The notes beneath the pieces are model-generated. The model was not told the origin of the DNA, did not search any database, and was given only the letters and a program-made list of their open reading frames with translations. The translations under genes and the position numbers were made by a program. Below, piece after piece: positions 46,263 through 58,481 of a stretch of 64,000 nucleotides of DNA. The DNA is from Solanum dulcamara (lineage: Eukaryota > Streptophyta > Magnoliopsida > Solanales > Solanaceae), in assembly GCF_947179165.1 (NCBI RefSeq), contig NC_077242.1, positions 34,531,097 to 34,595,096 on the forward strand, written 5' to 3'. Position 1 is the stretch's first letter. Every line of letters starts with the position of its first letter.

Positions 46263-49200
46263 TGTTACACCCCACATCTTTCAACTCGGAATGTTCCTTA
46301 AGTTACTTAGAAGCTAGTATGTGAGCTACTTAAGTTACGACCCTATTGAACAACTCTAAGAAGGGAGAATGGGACACCCCGTAGTAGAGAAGGTTGGAAG
46401 TGGAATTATAAGAATCCAGAAGGAATTGGAGGCCAAGTAATAAGTCGTAGGACTCGAATTATCTACGTAAACTACTAAGTTAGAAGTCATAAATACTTAA
46501 GCTATTGGAGTACATACCAAGCTTGTGTAACATGGGTTACATAGGCTTTTAAAATAAGACGAGATTACGAACCCACGAGGGAGGAAATTTTTTTTGACAT
46601 GTGGCAGCCTAGGAGGTTGACACGTAGAAGCACCTCAAGCAGGCAGGTGACCCATCTGCTTGGGGTCAAGTAGGTGACCCACCTGCTTTGGGGAGGTGGA
46701 CCCCACTGCCACGTGGCAGCACCCCATTGGCCGCATGTTGAGGTGGCCCAATAAGGGCCTAACACGTGCCACCCTTAAGGGCTGACACATGTCACCTCAT
46801 ATATATATGTGTATATGACTCTTAAGTGTTCATTTATCCAAAAATCAGCAGGTTTGGGAGAACAATGTGAAGGAGAAAGGCAGCCATAGCTTGGAAGCTT
46901 AAAGGTGAGTTTTCTAATTTTCTCTCTGTGAATTAATTATATACGACGTTCCTAAAATACGTGGAGGTTTATATATGTATGGTACGATGATTACGGAACC
47001 ATATTTTCAGTTCTTCACTTGGAAAACTAAGAGAAACTTAAAGAGAAAACGCTAGGGCATAAACCCGTTTTTAGAGGGGACAGTTGTTAGTAATATTGGT
47101 ATAACGTCTTGTGTATAGCTTAGTTTTGGGTGATTCAATATATTTTAGAAAGGTATTTCATAGGTATATAACTTTTATTTAGACTTTCCAATCCAGTTTT
47201 ACTCTTATCATCGCGAAAAAGGCTGATGAAGTGGAGAGGAGGTACTGCCCAGATTGGGTTTTGGGAATCCTACACGGACAGCTGTGAGTATTTTGGTCAT
47301 ATAATTTCATACAAAATTTCTGTAGGGGTAATTCAAAATTGTTTGCTACCTTGATACACATGTATATAACTTTTATTGAGGCCAAAAATCCTGTTTCCCT
47401 CAATTACCCATCCGAAACTAAGCGACAATATAAGACAGTGGGCTGCCCAGATTTTGTGTTTTGATAGTTCTGGCGAGTTTGACAAGTTTACCGTAAGGTA
47501 AGATTTCTTCTTTAAATTTGAGCTTTATGTGTTCTTATGGATCATGTTACACTCCCTATAGGTGGCTGGAAGTGTGTAAATATCATTGGAATACTTGGCG
47601 TTCGGAATAAACTAAATTGTAGTCGTTATAGTCGAATTGTCGTCAAGGTATTCTTGTGAGTTGCTACTGCAGGGGTGTGGTGTGTTATTGCAGGACCTAA
47701 ACATGTTCTAATATGGTTTAGGGTGATGCTGGTTGAATCCACATGACCCCCCATTGCGTATAATTAAAGGCGTTACAAAATAAAGGCTAGACGCCCTATG
47801 GTGATATCGTATTTTTGAATAAGTCGTTTGGAGTTTATGTTGTATATTGTTGGTATGAATTGATGCAGGTTGTTGTTGTTGGTTGGATGTAGGTCTTAGG
47901 GACCTAATTGGAAATTCAGATAGGGCACATTATAGGGGAGGTGCTGCCCAATTTTCGTTAACGCCTTAACAAACTAAAGGACTAGTCGAGGAAACAACTA
48001 AGGAAATAGATTCCATTAACATTAAGGCATAATCTAAGATGCTGGACAGTTAAAAGTAGTTGATATTCGTATTACTTTCATATTGAATAGGTTCGGAAGA
48101 CGACGAGACGATCAGGATAAAGGGTAACTCCCAAAAGGTACGTAAAGCTTTCTCTTGGCATATTTTGGTAAAAGTTCGTACAACTATCTTTCTTTCCTTT
48201 TGGAAATGTTTAGTCTTAAGTGAATTGTATATGAAGTGCAGAGATAATTCCATTCTCAGAATTCCGAGTATGCCTCATAACCCCTACCTACTATTCAGTA
48301 TTAGAGTTCCTGTGAAGATTAAGTATTGCCTAGTAGGGCTTCTATGTGTCAGAATGTAATGTATGGGTAGCTATCTCTCGTTTCCATTGAGACGTATTTG
48401 ATACAAAAATGAGATTACAATGCCATAGTGGTTCACCGAGCTCCCTGAAGGGCCGGGTATGAAATATGTATATGAAGATCACTTAGAGGAAGGTACAGAC
48501 CATATAGAGCTTATTCTCTTTCTTCTTTTGGGCATGTCCTTGTTTTAGTTGTAAGTTGAATCTAATCTAAACTCCAAGGTAACTCCATTCTGAAACATCT
48601 CTTAATTACTTTTATGTATTGAATTCCTATAATAGTCACACTGTTTCTCTGGAACTCTTAAGTGAATAGTCTTACTTTGGTATATGTCTAGGAACCTCGA
48701 GATATAATTAGTATAGCCCCTAATGGCATTTAGAGGGCAGCTAGAATGACTATACTGTTACTCGAATTCTTAGACAATAACTTAGTCCTCTTATATAGTT
48801 GAGTCTTGAATAATGATTTAAACTGTGTTTGGTTTCTCACTACTCTACTTGTGTATACTGTAACACTTCTTCTCCAAGTCCCGGGCCAGTTAACAGATTT
48901 GTGCGATTCACTGCATTGTTCACCGAGTCCCTCGCTAGAGGGCCGGCATCCGTACGTATATATATGATGGCCTGGGGCCTGATACTGATACTGATACTAT
49001 ACATGATGGCCTGGGGCCTGATACTGATACTGATACTATATATGATGGCCTGGGGCCTGATACTGATACTACATATATGATTCACCGGACCCCTGAAAGG
49101 GCCGGCTATATTGAAAATGTGAGCATGCATGTTTTTATGATTCACAGAGTACAGGTACATGTTCGTGATTTGATAAATTGTTCCCCTGCTTCTCTACTTC

Positions 49201-49763
49201 AGATATGCTTCCAGTTGTATCATGTTATATTTTATATACTCAGTACATATGTCGTACTGACCCCGTTTCTTGAGGGGCTGTGTTTCATACCCGCAGGTAC
49301 CGATACAGGTTTTGGGAGTCCGTCAGCTTAGGATTCCATTCAGCTCAGCTAGAAGAGGCTCCATTATATCAGGGCCTAGTGTTGATACTGTCCACTGACG
49401 TATAAAAAGTGTTTTGTTTATTTAGGGGTACGACGGAGGCCCTATCCCACCATATGTTGTCATTTATATTTTTAGAGGTCTGCAGACATGTATATGTGGG
49501 TTGTGTATATCAGTTTGATTCAGATGAGTGTACATGATAGATGATATATGTTATTATGTTATGGCAGCCTTGTCGGCTTGCGTGCCCTAGCATGTTGTGA
49601 TACAAATGAAAAGGGCTACAGGTTTACGAAAATGTTATCGCCCAGTAGGGATCTATGACCTGATATTATATTATTTATGATTTAATGTAACCACAGCTAA
49701 TAGATATATGTACGGGGGGTCCAAGTCGGACCCAGTCGCGGCCTATGGGGTTGGGTCGTGACA
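46263..49763 (+). repeat. E3 3' LTR
   Basis: Matches 38700-42180 end to end, ending GGGTTGGGTCGTGACA. Differences are uneven: about 11 in a ~290-base stretch around 47970-48260, but only about 4 between 48430 and 49195, then many again around 49200-49320. Confidence 0.93.
48964..49076 (+). repeat. 39-base minisatellite in the E3 3' LTR
   Basis: Units start at 48964, 49003 and 49042, the same as in the 5' LTR except for one base in the first unit. Confidence 0.93.
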
Positions 49764-52205
49764 CCCTAGTTTGCAGCATATTACGGTGGGCAATCATGGC
49801 TTGACACGTGTCACCTCCAAGGAAGACCATATATATATGTTAAAATGACTCTTAGCTTCAGTTAAATTATTCAAAACCTGCAGCAAAACACCAAATACTT
49901 CAGCAACACAAAGAAAAGAAAACCCGAAGCTAAGAGAGAAAAGGGTGACGGCCTAGGAGGAAAAATAAGGTAAGTCCCGATTTCATTCAATAAATTAATT
50001 ATCTAGTATATACCAAGATGGTATGGAGGTATTATAAGTATAAAATCATGTCTTGGTGCAGCCAAAATGGACAACAAGCAGTCTACGCAGTTCAGCGCGA
50101 CTAAAAAGTTCCGAGGCACAATTTTGGCGAGTTTTGGCCAATTTTGAGAGAGGTAAGGTCTTCCCTTCTAATTTGAAGTTTATGGGGTTTTTATGTAGTG
50201 TATTATATACCTTTTATACTGATGGAAGTATAAATAAATTCGTGGGAATGCTGGACGATAGAAACAATCTAAATTGAAGTCGTCGTAGTTAAATTATAGT
50301 CGAAATGAGGCGTTGTGTGTGTGGAGGATGCTGCTGGTTGTGTGGTGTGTGTTGCAGAGAATAAATGTGTCCTAAAAGAGGTGGGGTAGATTCTGGTTGT
50401 AGCCACATGACCCCCCTGCTTCGTACGGTTAAAGGTTTTGCAAAATAGAAACTAGAAACCCTATTTTGGATATCATAATTTCAAGCGAATCGTTCGGAGG
50501 TTGTAATTTATAATGTTGCCATGTTTTATATATTTATGAGCTTCTGGTTATGTTTTTGGTTGGATGTAGGTATTAGAGACATAATTGGAATTTCGGATAG
50601 GGCACATTATAGAGGAGGTGCTACCCGATTGTCGTTAAAGAACTAGTCGGGAAGACGAGCGAGGGGTTGAGTTCTATGAATACTCATATGTACTTAAGAT
50701 TCTGGAAAGCCAAGGGTTATTAATACTCATTTTTCTTTTATATTACTTAGGTTCAAAGGACGACGAGACGAACAAGATAAAGAGTAACCCATAAGAGGTA
50801 TGTGAAACTTTCTCTTGGCATGTTCTTGGCATAAGTATGTAAAGCCTGTCTCTCTTTTCTTCTGGGCATGTCTTAGAAATATGTTATGAATGGTTTGTAT
50901 ATGAAACATGGGAATAATTCCATTTGTAAAGCTCCGAGTACAGTTCATAATTATTATCCACTTTGTGATGGTAGAACTCCTATAATAGTTGAGCTATTGC
51001 CTTTTTAAGGCTTTTATAGGATAAAAGGTAATATATGTAAAGCCTATTAACTCGTGTTCAGTTCTAAATGCTAAGGCTCTTAAGGTAGCTGAGCCATCAG
51101 CCCTGAGCCTTCTGTACATGAAATAGTAATCGGATGCATGGGAAGCATGAACTATAACTCCTATTCATTTCTTAATATCAAAGTTCTTAAAGTAGTTGAA
51201 CTACTACCCTCGAGTCCTTGTATGATGAATACTAATTGAATGTATGAGCTCCCGTGCCTAAGAACTCTATAATGACAAGTATCTCTGATTACATAAGCCA
51301 TTTGGTATTACCTTAATAAAAGTCTAGGACTCTTGAGACTCCGTCGATATGGCCCCTAATGGCATTTAGAGGATACTTGAGATGATGATCATTTTGATCC
51401 TCAAATGATAGTCTATGACGATTGTTATACCGAGTCTCAGATGATGAGCTAATTGTATATGGTTCCTCATTACTCTACTCGTGTGGGCTGTTAATACGTC
51501 ACTCACCGCATCCCATGAAGGTTCGGGCAGGATAAACTCACCGCATCCCATGAATGGCCGGGTAGGATAAACTCACTGCATCCCATGAAGGGTCGGGCAT
51601 GATAAATTCACCGCATTCCATGAAGGGTCGGGCATGATAAATGATAAAATGCTGATTCACCACATCCCCTTAAGGGATGGGCATGATATATGATGAAATG
51701 ATTATTCACCACGTCCCATAAAGGGTCGGGCATGATATATGATGAAATGATTATTCACTGCATCCCATGAAGGGCTGGTTATGATACACAATGACATGAC
51801 AGCTTCACTGAGTCCCTCACTGAAGGTCCGGATACAGTCTGTAGGCATGCATGTGGAAATATAGTGACATACTTGTAGTACCAAGTCCCATAGTGGGCCA
51901 GGTATGGTATGTAAGGAAGGTATACATTCCCTCATGTCATAAGATGCAGTTAGAGAAATTCGTTAACTGTTATATTTATTTCCTGCATCCCTACTTCAGT
52001 TGTTAGCTCAAGTATGTGTTGTTATGCTTTATATACTCAATACATATATCATACTGACCCCCCGTTCTCTGGGAGGATGCATTTCATGCCCGCAGGTACA
52101 GAGGTTCATTTTGGAGATCTGCCAGCTTTGGTTTTCCATTCAGCGATGTTGGAAGCGCTCCACTGGTCCGGGTCTAATGAGACTAATAAGATAATATTTT
52201 GAGTA
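49764..52205 (+). repeat. Outer E3-family LTR, remainder after E3
   Basis: Resumes the LTR of 38237-38699 with GACACGTGTCACC, a TATA stretch near 49828, ATAAG/GTAAGT at 49970, and later cgtactgacccccc and catttcatgcccgcaggtac. It is a diverged subfamily of E3. The last ~500 bases of a complete LTR, including the GTGACA end, are missing where a different LTR begins at about 52206. Confidence 0.78.
51485..51850 (+). repeat. LTR-borne minisatellite of 40-57 base units
   Basis: About eight units built on TTCACCGCATCCCATGAAGG followed by GTCGGGCATGATA. Early units are about 42 bases; later ones gain atatgatgaaatgatta and reach about 57. The same TTCACCGAGTCCCT..AGGGCCGG phrase occurs only two or three times in the E3 LTR (for example 40848 and 41337), so it has expanded in this copy. 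Confidence 0.85.
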
Positions 52206-53117
52206 TTTATACTCACTTGAGTTCATAAGAATAATAAATAAATTTTGGGAATAGTATCAAGAACCGAATTAGGTAAGAGTTTAGATAACTCAAACCCCAT
52301 AAACTATGTAACCAGCATAGGATACGATCGTACCGTTGGTTTGAGCGACTCCTCACTTTAGTCCCTTATATAGACTTTATTGGGTCCATGAGATGAGTTG
52401 TGTTCCTTATCCTGACAATGCATTGGATGGCTGTGGCAACGGCAATAGTTCATTGTATTAGCACGAGGTTGATAATGATGGTTGTTAGTTAGAGAAACTC
52501 CCCAAGAGTATAATATTATTTTTATACTGAGTTGCATTTATTTAGTATATTTTGTCAAAAATTGTCTTATTCATATAGTACATGCTTTATTGAATTGAAT
52601 TAACTGAGTATTCATTCTATTGAGTTGAATTGAGAATTCTTGAGTAAGTTTCTTTCAGCTATTTACAAACTGTACATACCATGTACTGACGCCATTTGGA
52701 AATGCATCATTTAATGATGTAGACACAGGTGATAGACATCCTCAATAGACACATCATTGAACATCTATTTCCATTCGACTTTTGGTGAGACCTCTTTGCA
52801 TTCAAAAGTGCTCTTAGTATTTTTATTTAGTCTTTACTTATTAGCATTTTGAGGTAGTCGCGGGCCTATATCGGTACCTATTCAGAGTCAATTTAGAGGC
52901 TTCATAGACTAGATATAGATAGAGTTCAGAGTTTATTTTAGTTTTTAGAGCTTATGTTTTAAAACATTTTTCCTCTATATATTTGAGTATTGAGATATTC
53001 TTTTGATAAGTTAAACTTATGTTCTTGTTATGCCCATCTGAGAAGTATTTTTTGTGAGTTAAGTTTTCAGCTTTGTGAGTTAGCTAGGCCAAAGGTTTGC
53101 TAGGGAATTAGCAATGA
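52206..53117 (+). repeat. Forward LTR fragment related to the E2 LTR
   Basis: Read in reverse it follows the E2 LTR: the ggcaacggcaatag/ccgttgccacaac phrase, ctccccaagagtataatatt, the catgtactgacgcc/cagtacatggaatg phrase, and agaggcttcatag. It is interrupted by S2 at 53117 and resumes at 61318 with tttttgagtactaaccacgcc, which continues the normal LTR text after ttagcaatg. Confidence 0.72.
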
Positions 53118-53156
53118 TGTCACAACCCGATTTCTCAGGTGATGATGGCACCTACC

Positions 53157-55692
53157 TGTCATAACCCAACCCCGTAGGTCGCGACTAGGATCCGACCTGG
53201 ACCCCCCATATACATAGCTATCATTTGTGGTCATATTGAACTATAAATAAAATAATATCATGTAACAGATCCCCATTGGGCGATAATGTTTACATATACC
53301 TGTAGCCCTTTTTGTTTGTATCACAACATGATAGGGCACGCAAGCCGACAAGGCTGCTATAACATAACAACATGTACAATATATTATAGAGACCCAACTG
53401 GACCAAACTGACATATACAACCCACATATATATATCTGTAGACCTCTAAAAATAATAATGACAACATATGGCAGGACAGGGCCCCCGCCGTACCCCTAAA
53501 TAAATAAAACGATGATAAACATCAGTGGCTAGTGCTAAAACTAGTCTCTGATACAATGGAGCCTCTTCCAGTTGAGCTAAGCGGAATCCTAAGATGACGT
53601 ACTCCCAAAACTCGTACCTGTACCTACGGGCATGAAACGCATCGCCCCGAAGAAAGGGGGTCAGTACGACATATGTACTGAGTATGTAAAACATAACATA
53701 ATACAACTAGAAGCATATTTGAGATAGAGGAACAGGGGATAAACTATCAAAATTAGAAACCTGTACCTGTCCTCTATGAGTCATAAAAGCATGCATGCTC
53801 AAATTATACAATATAGCCGGCCCTTTCAGGGATCTGGTGAATTATATCTGTAGTATCAATATTAGGCCCCGCACCATCGTCACCTTATTACAACACATCA
53901 TCATCATATATATATACATACGTACCCGACCCTCTAGTGAAGGGATCGGTGGATAATGCAGTGAGTTGAGCACGATAACTGACTCGGCCCAGGACTCGGT
54001 GAAAAACGTATTACAGTATACACGAGTAGAGTAGTGAGAAACAAAACACAGTTTAAATCATTATCTGAGACTCAATTAAGTCATCAAGTGAACCATCACC
54101 TGGGGATTAGGGCAGAAGTTATCTGACGTATACTCCCTAACTGTCACTAAGGACTATGTAAAAAGGAGTTTTTAGAAATCTTAGACATATGCCAATGTGA
54201 AATATCTTATAGCAGTCCGAGCATTGATTATCTCAGAGCCTTTATTTTTTTACAAATAAGAGTTAATAAATGCTCGGACTGCTATAAGATATTTCACATT
54301 AGCATACGTCTAAGATTTCTAAAAACTCCTTTTTACATAGTCCTTAGTGACAGTTAGGGAGTATACGTCAGATACCTTCTGCCCTGATCCCCAGGTGATG
54401 GTTCACTTGATGACTTAATTGAGTCTCAGATAATGATTTAAACTGTGTTTTGTATCTCACTACTCTAGTCGTGTATACTATAACCCTTCTTTCACCGAGT
54501 CCTGGGCCGGGTCCGTTATCGCGCTGAACTCACTGCATTATCCACCGATCCCTTCACTAGAGGGTCGGGTACGTATGTATATATATATGATGATGATGTG
54601 TTGTATAAAGGCTCTGAGATAATCAATGCTCGGACTGCTATAAGATATTTCACATTGGCATATGTCTAAGATTTCTAAAAACTCCTTTTTACATAGTCCT
54701 TAGTGACAGTTAGGGAGTATACGTCAGATACCTTCTGCCCTAATCCCCAGGTGATGGTTCACTTGATGACTTAATTGAGTCTCAGATAATGATTTAAACT
54801 GTGTTTTGCTTCTCACTACTCTACTCGTGTATACTGTAATACTTTTTTCACCGAGTCCTGGGCCAGTCAGTTATCGTGCTCAACTCACTGCATTATCCAC
54901 CGATCCCTTCACTAGAGGGTCGGGTACGTATGTATATATATATGATGATGATGTGTTGTAATAAGGTGACGATGGTGCGGGGCCTAATATTGATACTACA
55001 GATATAATTCACCAGATCCCTGAAAGGGCCGGCTATATTGTATAATTTGAGCATGCATGCTTTTATGACTCATAGAGGACAGGTACAGGTTTCTAATTTT
55101 GATAGTTTATCCCCTGTTCCTCTATCTCAAATATGCTTCTAGTTGTATTATGTTATGTTTTACATACTTAGTACATATGTCGTACTGACCCCCTTTCTTC
55201 GGGGCGATGCGTTTCATGCCCGTAGGTACAGGTACGAGTTTTGGGAGTACGTCATCTTAGGATTCCGCTTAGCTCAACTGGAAGAGGCTCCATTGTATCA
55301 GAGCCTAGTTTTAGCACTAGCCACTGATGTCTATCATCCTTTTATTTATTTAGGGGTACGACGGGGGCCCTGTCCTGCCATATGTTGTCATTATTATTTT
55401 TAGAGGTCTACAGATATATATATGTGGGTTGTATATGTCAGTTTGGTCCAGTTGGGTCTCTATAATATATTGTACATGTTGTTATGTTATGGCAGCCTTG
55501 TCGGCTTGCGTGCCCTATCATGTTGTGATACAAACAAAAAGGGCTACAGGTATATGTAAACATTATCGCCCAATGGGGATCTGTTACATGATATTATTTT
55601 ATTTATAGTTCAATATGACCACAAATGATAGCTATGTATATGGGGGGTCCAGGTCGGATCCTAGTCGCGACCTACGGGGTTGGGTCGTGATA
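53157..55692. repeat. Large inverted repeat (1.09 kb arms) in S1
   Basis: Left arm 53157-54244, right arm 54606-55692, opposite orientation. The 86-codon frame at 53446-53706 (reverse) and 55143-55403 (forward) differs at only two residues, so the arms are nearly identical and closer to each other than to the E3 LTRs. The spacer 54245-54605 holds the second half of the inner palindrome. Confidence 0.93.
53889..54605. repeat. 337-base near-perfect palindrome with 43-base loop
   Basis: Arms 53889-54225 and 54269-54605 are of equal length, with the loop at 54226-54268. The centre reads CAGTCCGAGCATT, loop, AATGCTCGGACTG. The outer ends read TACAACACATCATCA and TGATGATGTGTTGTA. Confidence 0.93.
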
Positions 55693-55696
55693 GAAG

Positions 55697-55951
55697 TGGT
55701 ATCAGAGCAATTCTTCATCGGATTGTCTACAGACCGTATCAAGTAGAGTCTTGATTATCGATGTGTTGTGCGCCACATCTATAAATAGGAAGCTACAGGA
55801 TATTTAGGATGTTACCTTTTTTTTCATATCTGAGATCGTGCTTTAGATCCGAGTCATAGGAAAATTCCTTATACTAACCTTGGATCTTAATAGAAGGACG
55901 ACATCAACAAAAGAAAGTAAGTGACGACATGGGAAGTTATGAAGCATGCAG
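55697..55951 (+). other. Primer-binding site and leader of an E3-family element inside S1
   Basis: TGGTATCAGAGC (55697-55708), a perfect tRNA-iMet site, follows the forward LTR end at 55692. The next ~240 bases match the E3 leader at 42197-42437 up to gaagcatgcaggt. This segment cannot derive from the LTR alone. Confidence 0.9.
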
Positions 55952-58446
55952 GTAAGTAAACGGACCCGACCTAGGAGTTGGTGGATAATGCAGTGAGTTC
56001 AGCACGATAATGGACCTGGCCCAAGACTCGGTGAAAGAAGGGTTACAGTATACAGGACTAGAGTAGTGAGATACAAAACACAGTTTAAATCATTATCTGA
56101 GACTCAATTAAGTCATCAAGTAAACCATCACCTAGGGATCAGGGCAGAAGGTATCTGACGTATACTCTCTAACTGTCACTAAGTACTATGTAAAAAGGAG
56201 TTTTTAGAAATCTTAGACGTATGCCAATGTGAAATATCTTATAGCAGTCCGAGCATTGATTATCTCAGAGCCTTTATTTTTTTACAAATAAGAGTTTAGT
56301 CGAATCAATTGTTATACAGTCATATAGAAGACTCGAAGATAGCAGCTTACTACTTTAAAGTTTAACATTCAAAAGTGAGTGAGGGTCCTAAAGTCATATT
56401 TAGAACCTGGGAATGGAATTACCCCCAAAGCTCATATCATATCCTTCTTACATCTAAGACATGCCAAAAGAGAAAAGATAGGCTTTACATACCTATACCA
56501 AAAACATACCAAGAGAAGCTTCACATACCTTATCTGAATTATTCCTTATCCGGTTTGCCTCGCCGTCCTTTGAACCTATTCAACATGAAAGTAATATGAA
56601 TATCAACTACTCTTAGCTTTCCAGCATCTTAGGTTACACCTTAGTATTAATGGAATCTATTTTCTTAGTCGTTTCCTCGACTAGTTCTTTAGTTAGTTAA
56701 GGCGTTACCGAAAATTGGGCAGCACCTCCCCTATAATGTGCCCTATCCAAATTTACAATTAGTTCCCTAATACCTATAGCCAACCAACAACAACAACCTG
56801 CAGCAATACACACCAACAATATATAATATAAACTCCAAATGACTCATTCAAAAAGATGATATCAAATAGGGCGTCTAGCCTTTATTCTATAACGCCTTTA
56901 ATTATACGAAACAAGGGGTCGTGTGGCTGCAACCAAAAGCATTCACACCCCTTTTAGAATGCATTTAGGCCCTGCAACAATACATTACACCCCTGCGGCA
57001 ACAACTCACTCAAAACTATTAAAACGTGAATTCTGGACAGCTTACTATTTTACCTTGTTGCTTCGTTTCGAAGGGGTAATGGAGGGAAACAGGATTTACG
57101 TCCTTCATGAAAGTTATAGATATATTTATTAGGGTCGCATAAAATTTCTAATCACCCCTACATCAATTTTGTACAAAAATATATGCCCAAAACACCAACA
57201 GCAATCCGTGTAAGATTTCCAAACCCAAAATCTAGGCAGTACCTCCTCTACACTTCATCACCCTTTTTCGAGAAGCTAAAAGAAAAACTGATTTTAAAGT
57301 ATAAATGAAAGTTATACACCTATGAAATACCTTTCCAAAACATATTATATCATTAGAAACTAATCTGTACATAAGAAGTTATACCAATATTACTAACAAC
57401 AGTCCCTTCCAAAAATGGGTTTGTTAATTAGTTCTTAACATTTTCTCCTTCAACTTTCTCTAATTTCTTTCCAAGTGTAAACTGAAACCATGGTTCCATA
57501 GGCATCCTAAGACACATGTATACACCCCATATGGTTGAAAAACATTGTAGATAATTAATTCACGGAGGAAAATTGAAGAACTCACCTTAAATTTGGCCCA
57601 AGTCGTAGCTAATCCTTTTCTTGCTTTACGTTTGTTCTCTCTTCTCTTTGGTTTCATTTTTGCTGAAAATGAATGACTTAAGAGTCATTAACATACATTT
57701 ATGTGCTGTTTTGGGAGGTGACACGTGTCATCCCCATAGGGGGACATGTGTCCACACCTTATTGGGCCAACGTAACCATGCAACTAGTTAGGGGCTGCCA
57801 CGTGTCCTTGGTGGGGCCCACCACCAAGTAGGTGGGTCACCTGCTTGCTTGAGGTGCTGCCATATGTCGCCTTCCTAGGCTGCCACGTGTCATCTTCTTC
57901 GGGTTCGTAATCTCGTCTTATTTTAAGAAGCCGCGTAATCCATGCTACGTAATCTTGGTATATCCTCAAGTAGCTTAGGTATGTAAGACTTCTAAGCTAG
58001 TAGCTTACGTTGGTAATTCGAGTCCTACGACTCATTTCTTGGCCTCCAACTCATTCCGGATTCCTACGATTCTATTTCCAACCTTGCCTCTCACGGGGTA
58101 TCACATTCTTCTTTCCTTCGAGTTGTTTAATGTGTGTGGATAGTAGGGGTCTCATGGCTACTTTCAAGAAGATTAGGGACACGTTTCAAGGTTCAATAGT
58201 GTGGTGTGTAACACTACCATAACCCCCACAATATGTAAGCCAGACCTGTAACTCCAAACTACAAGTAATGGGTATCAGAGTGAAATTTTAAATAAAAATA
58301 AGAGAAATCGAATAAATGCGGAAATAAAGAGAAGCTAGATAACTATATATAGGAGAACAAATTACTGAATACCTCCCAAAACATGGAAGTCACTAGTACA
58401 GAGCTACTACAAGAATAAAATGAGTACAACTCCCAAAAGTGGACCA

Positions 58447-58448
<2 letters not shown>

Positions 58449-58480
<32 letters not shown>
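58449..58480. repeat. (TA)n microsatellite
   Basis: About 15 TA units inside S2. It causes an artefactual YIYIYIYI reading frame on the reverse strand. Confidence 0.95.

Positions 58481-58481
<1 letters not shown>

Larger units (their letters stand above)
38700..49763 (+). mobile_element. E3: long-LTR chromovirus derivative, internally degenerate
   Basis: LTRs of 3481 and 3501 bases enclose a 4.08 kb internal region. Flanks CGCTA (38695-38699) and CCCTA (49764-49768) form a target duplication with one change. A primer site follows the 5' LTR and a polypurine tract precedes the 3' LTR. The only recognisable coding matter is a frameshifted integrase with chromodomain (45255-46098). It sits inside an older LTR of its own family. 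The LTR pair is much better preserved than the interior, which suggests it was copied in trans by another element. Confidence 0.92.
53157..58213 (-). mobile_element. S1: E3-family LTR insertion with internal inverted duplication
   Basis: Bounded by TGTCATAACCCAACC (53157) and, reversed, TGTTACACACC (58213), with an exact target duplication CTACC (53152-53156 and 58214-58218) at position 38 of S2. The reverse-oriented LTR should be about 3.5 kb but measures 5.06 kb. Segment A (53157-54264) and segment D (about 55962-58213) are reverse LTR and overlap by ~335 bases. Between them lie forward segments B (54269-54605) and C (54606-55951), the latter running through an LTR end into a primer site and leader. 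Confidence 0.85.

Noticed and set aside
51485..51850. Regularly spaced repeats resembling a CRISPR array
   Set aside because: Plant retrotransposon context, no unique spacers, variable unit length and no cas genes. It is an LTR minisatellite.
53446..55403. Pair of nearly identical 86-codon frames in opposite orientation, which could be taken for a duplicated gene
   Set aside because: Both lie within LTR sequence homologous to 41640-41880 and 49230-49450. Conservation is explained by the inverted repeat.
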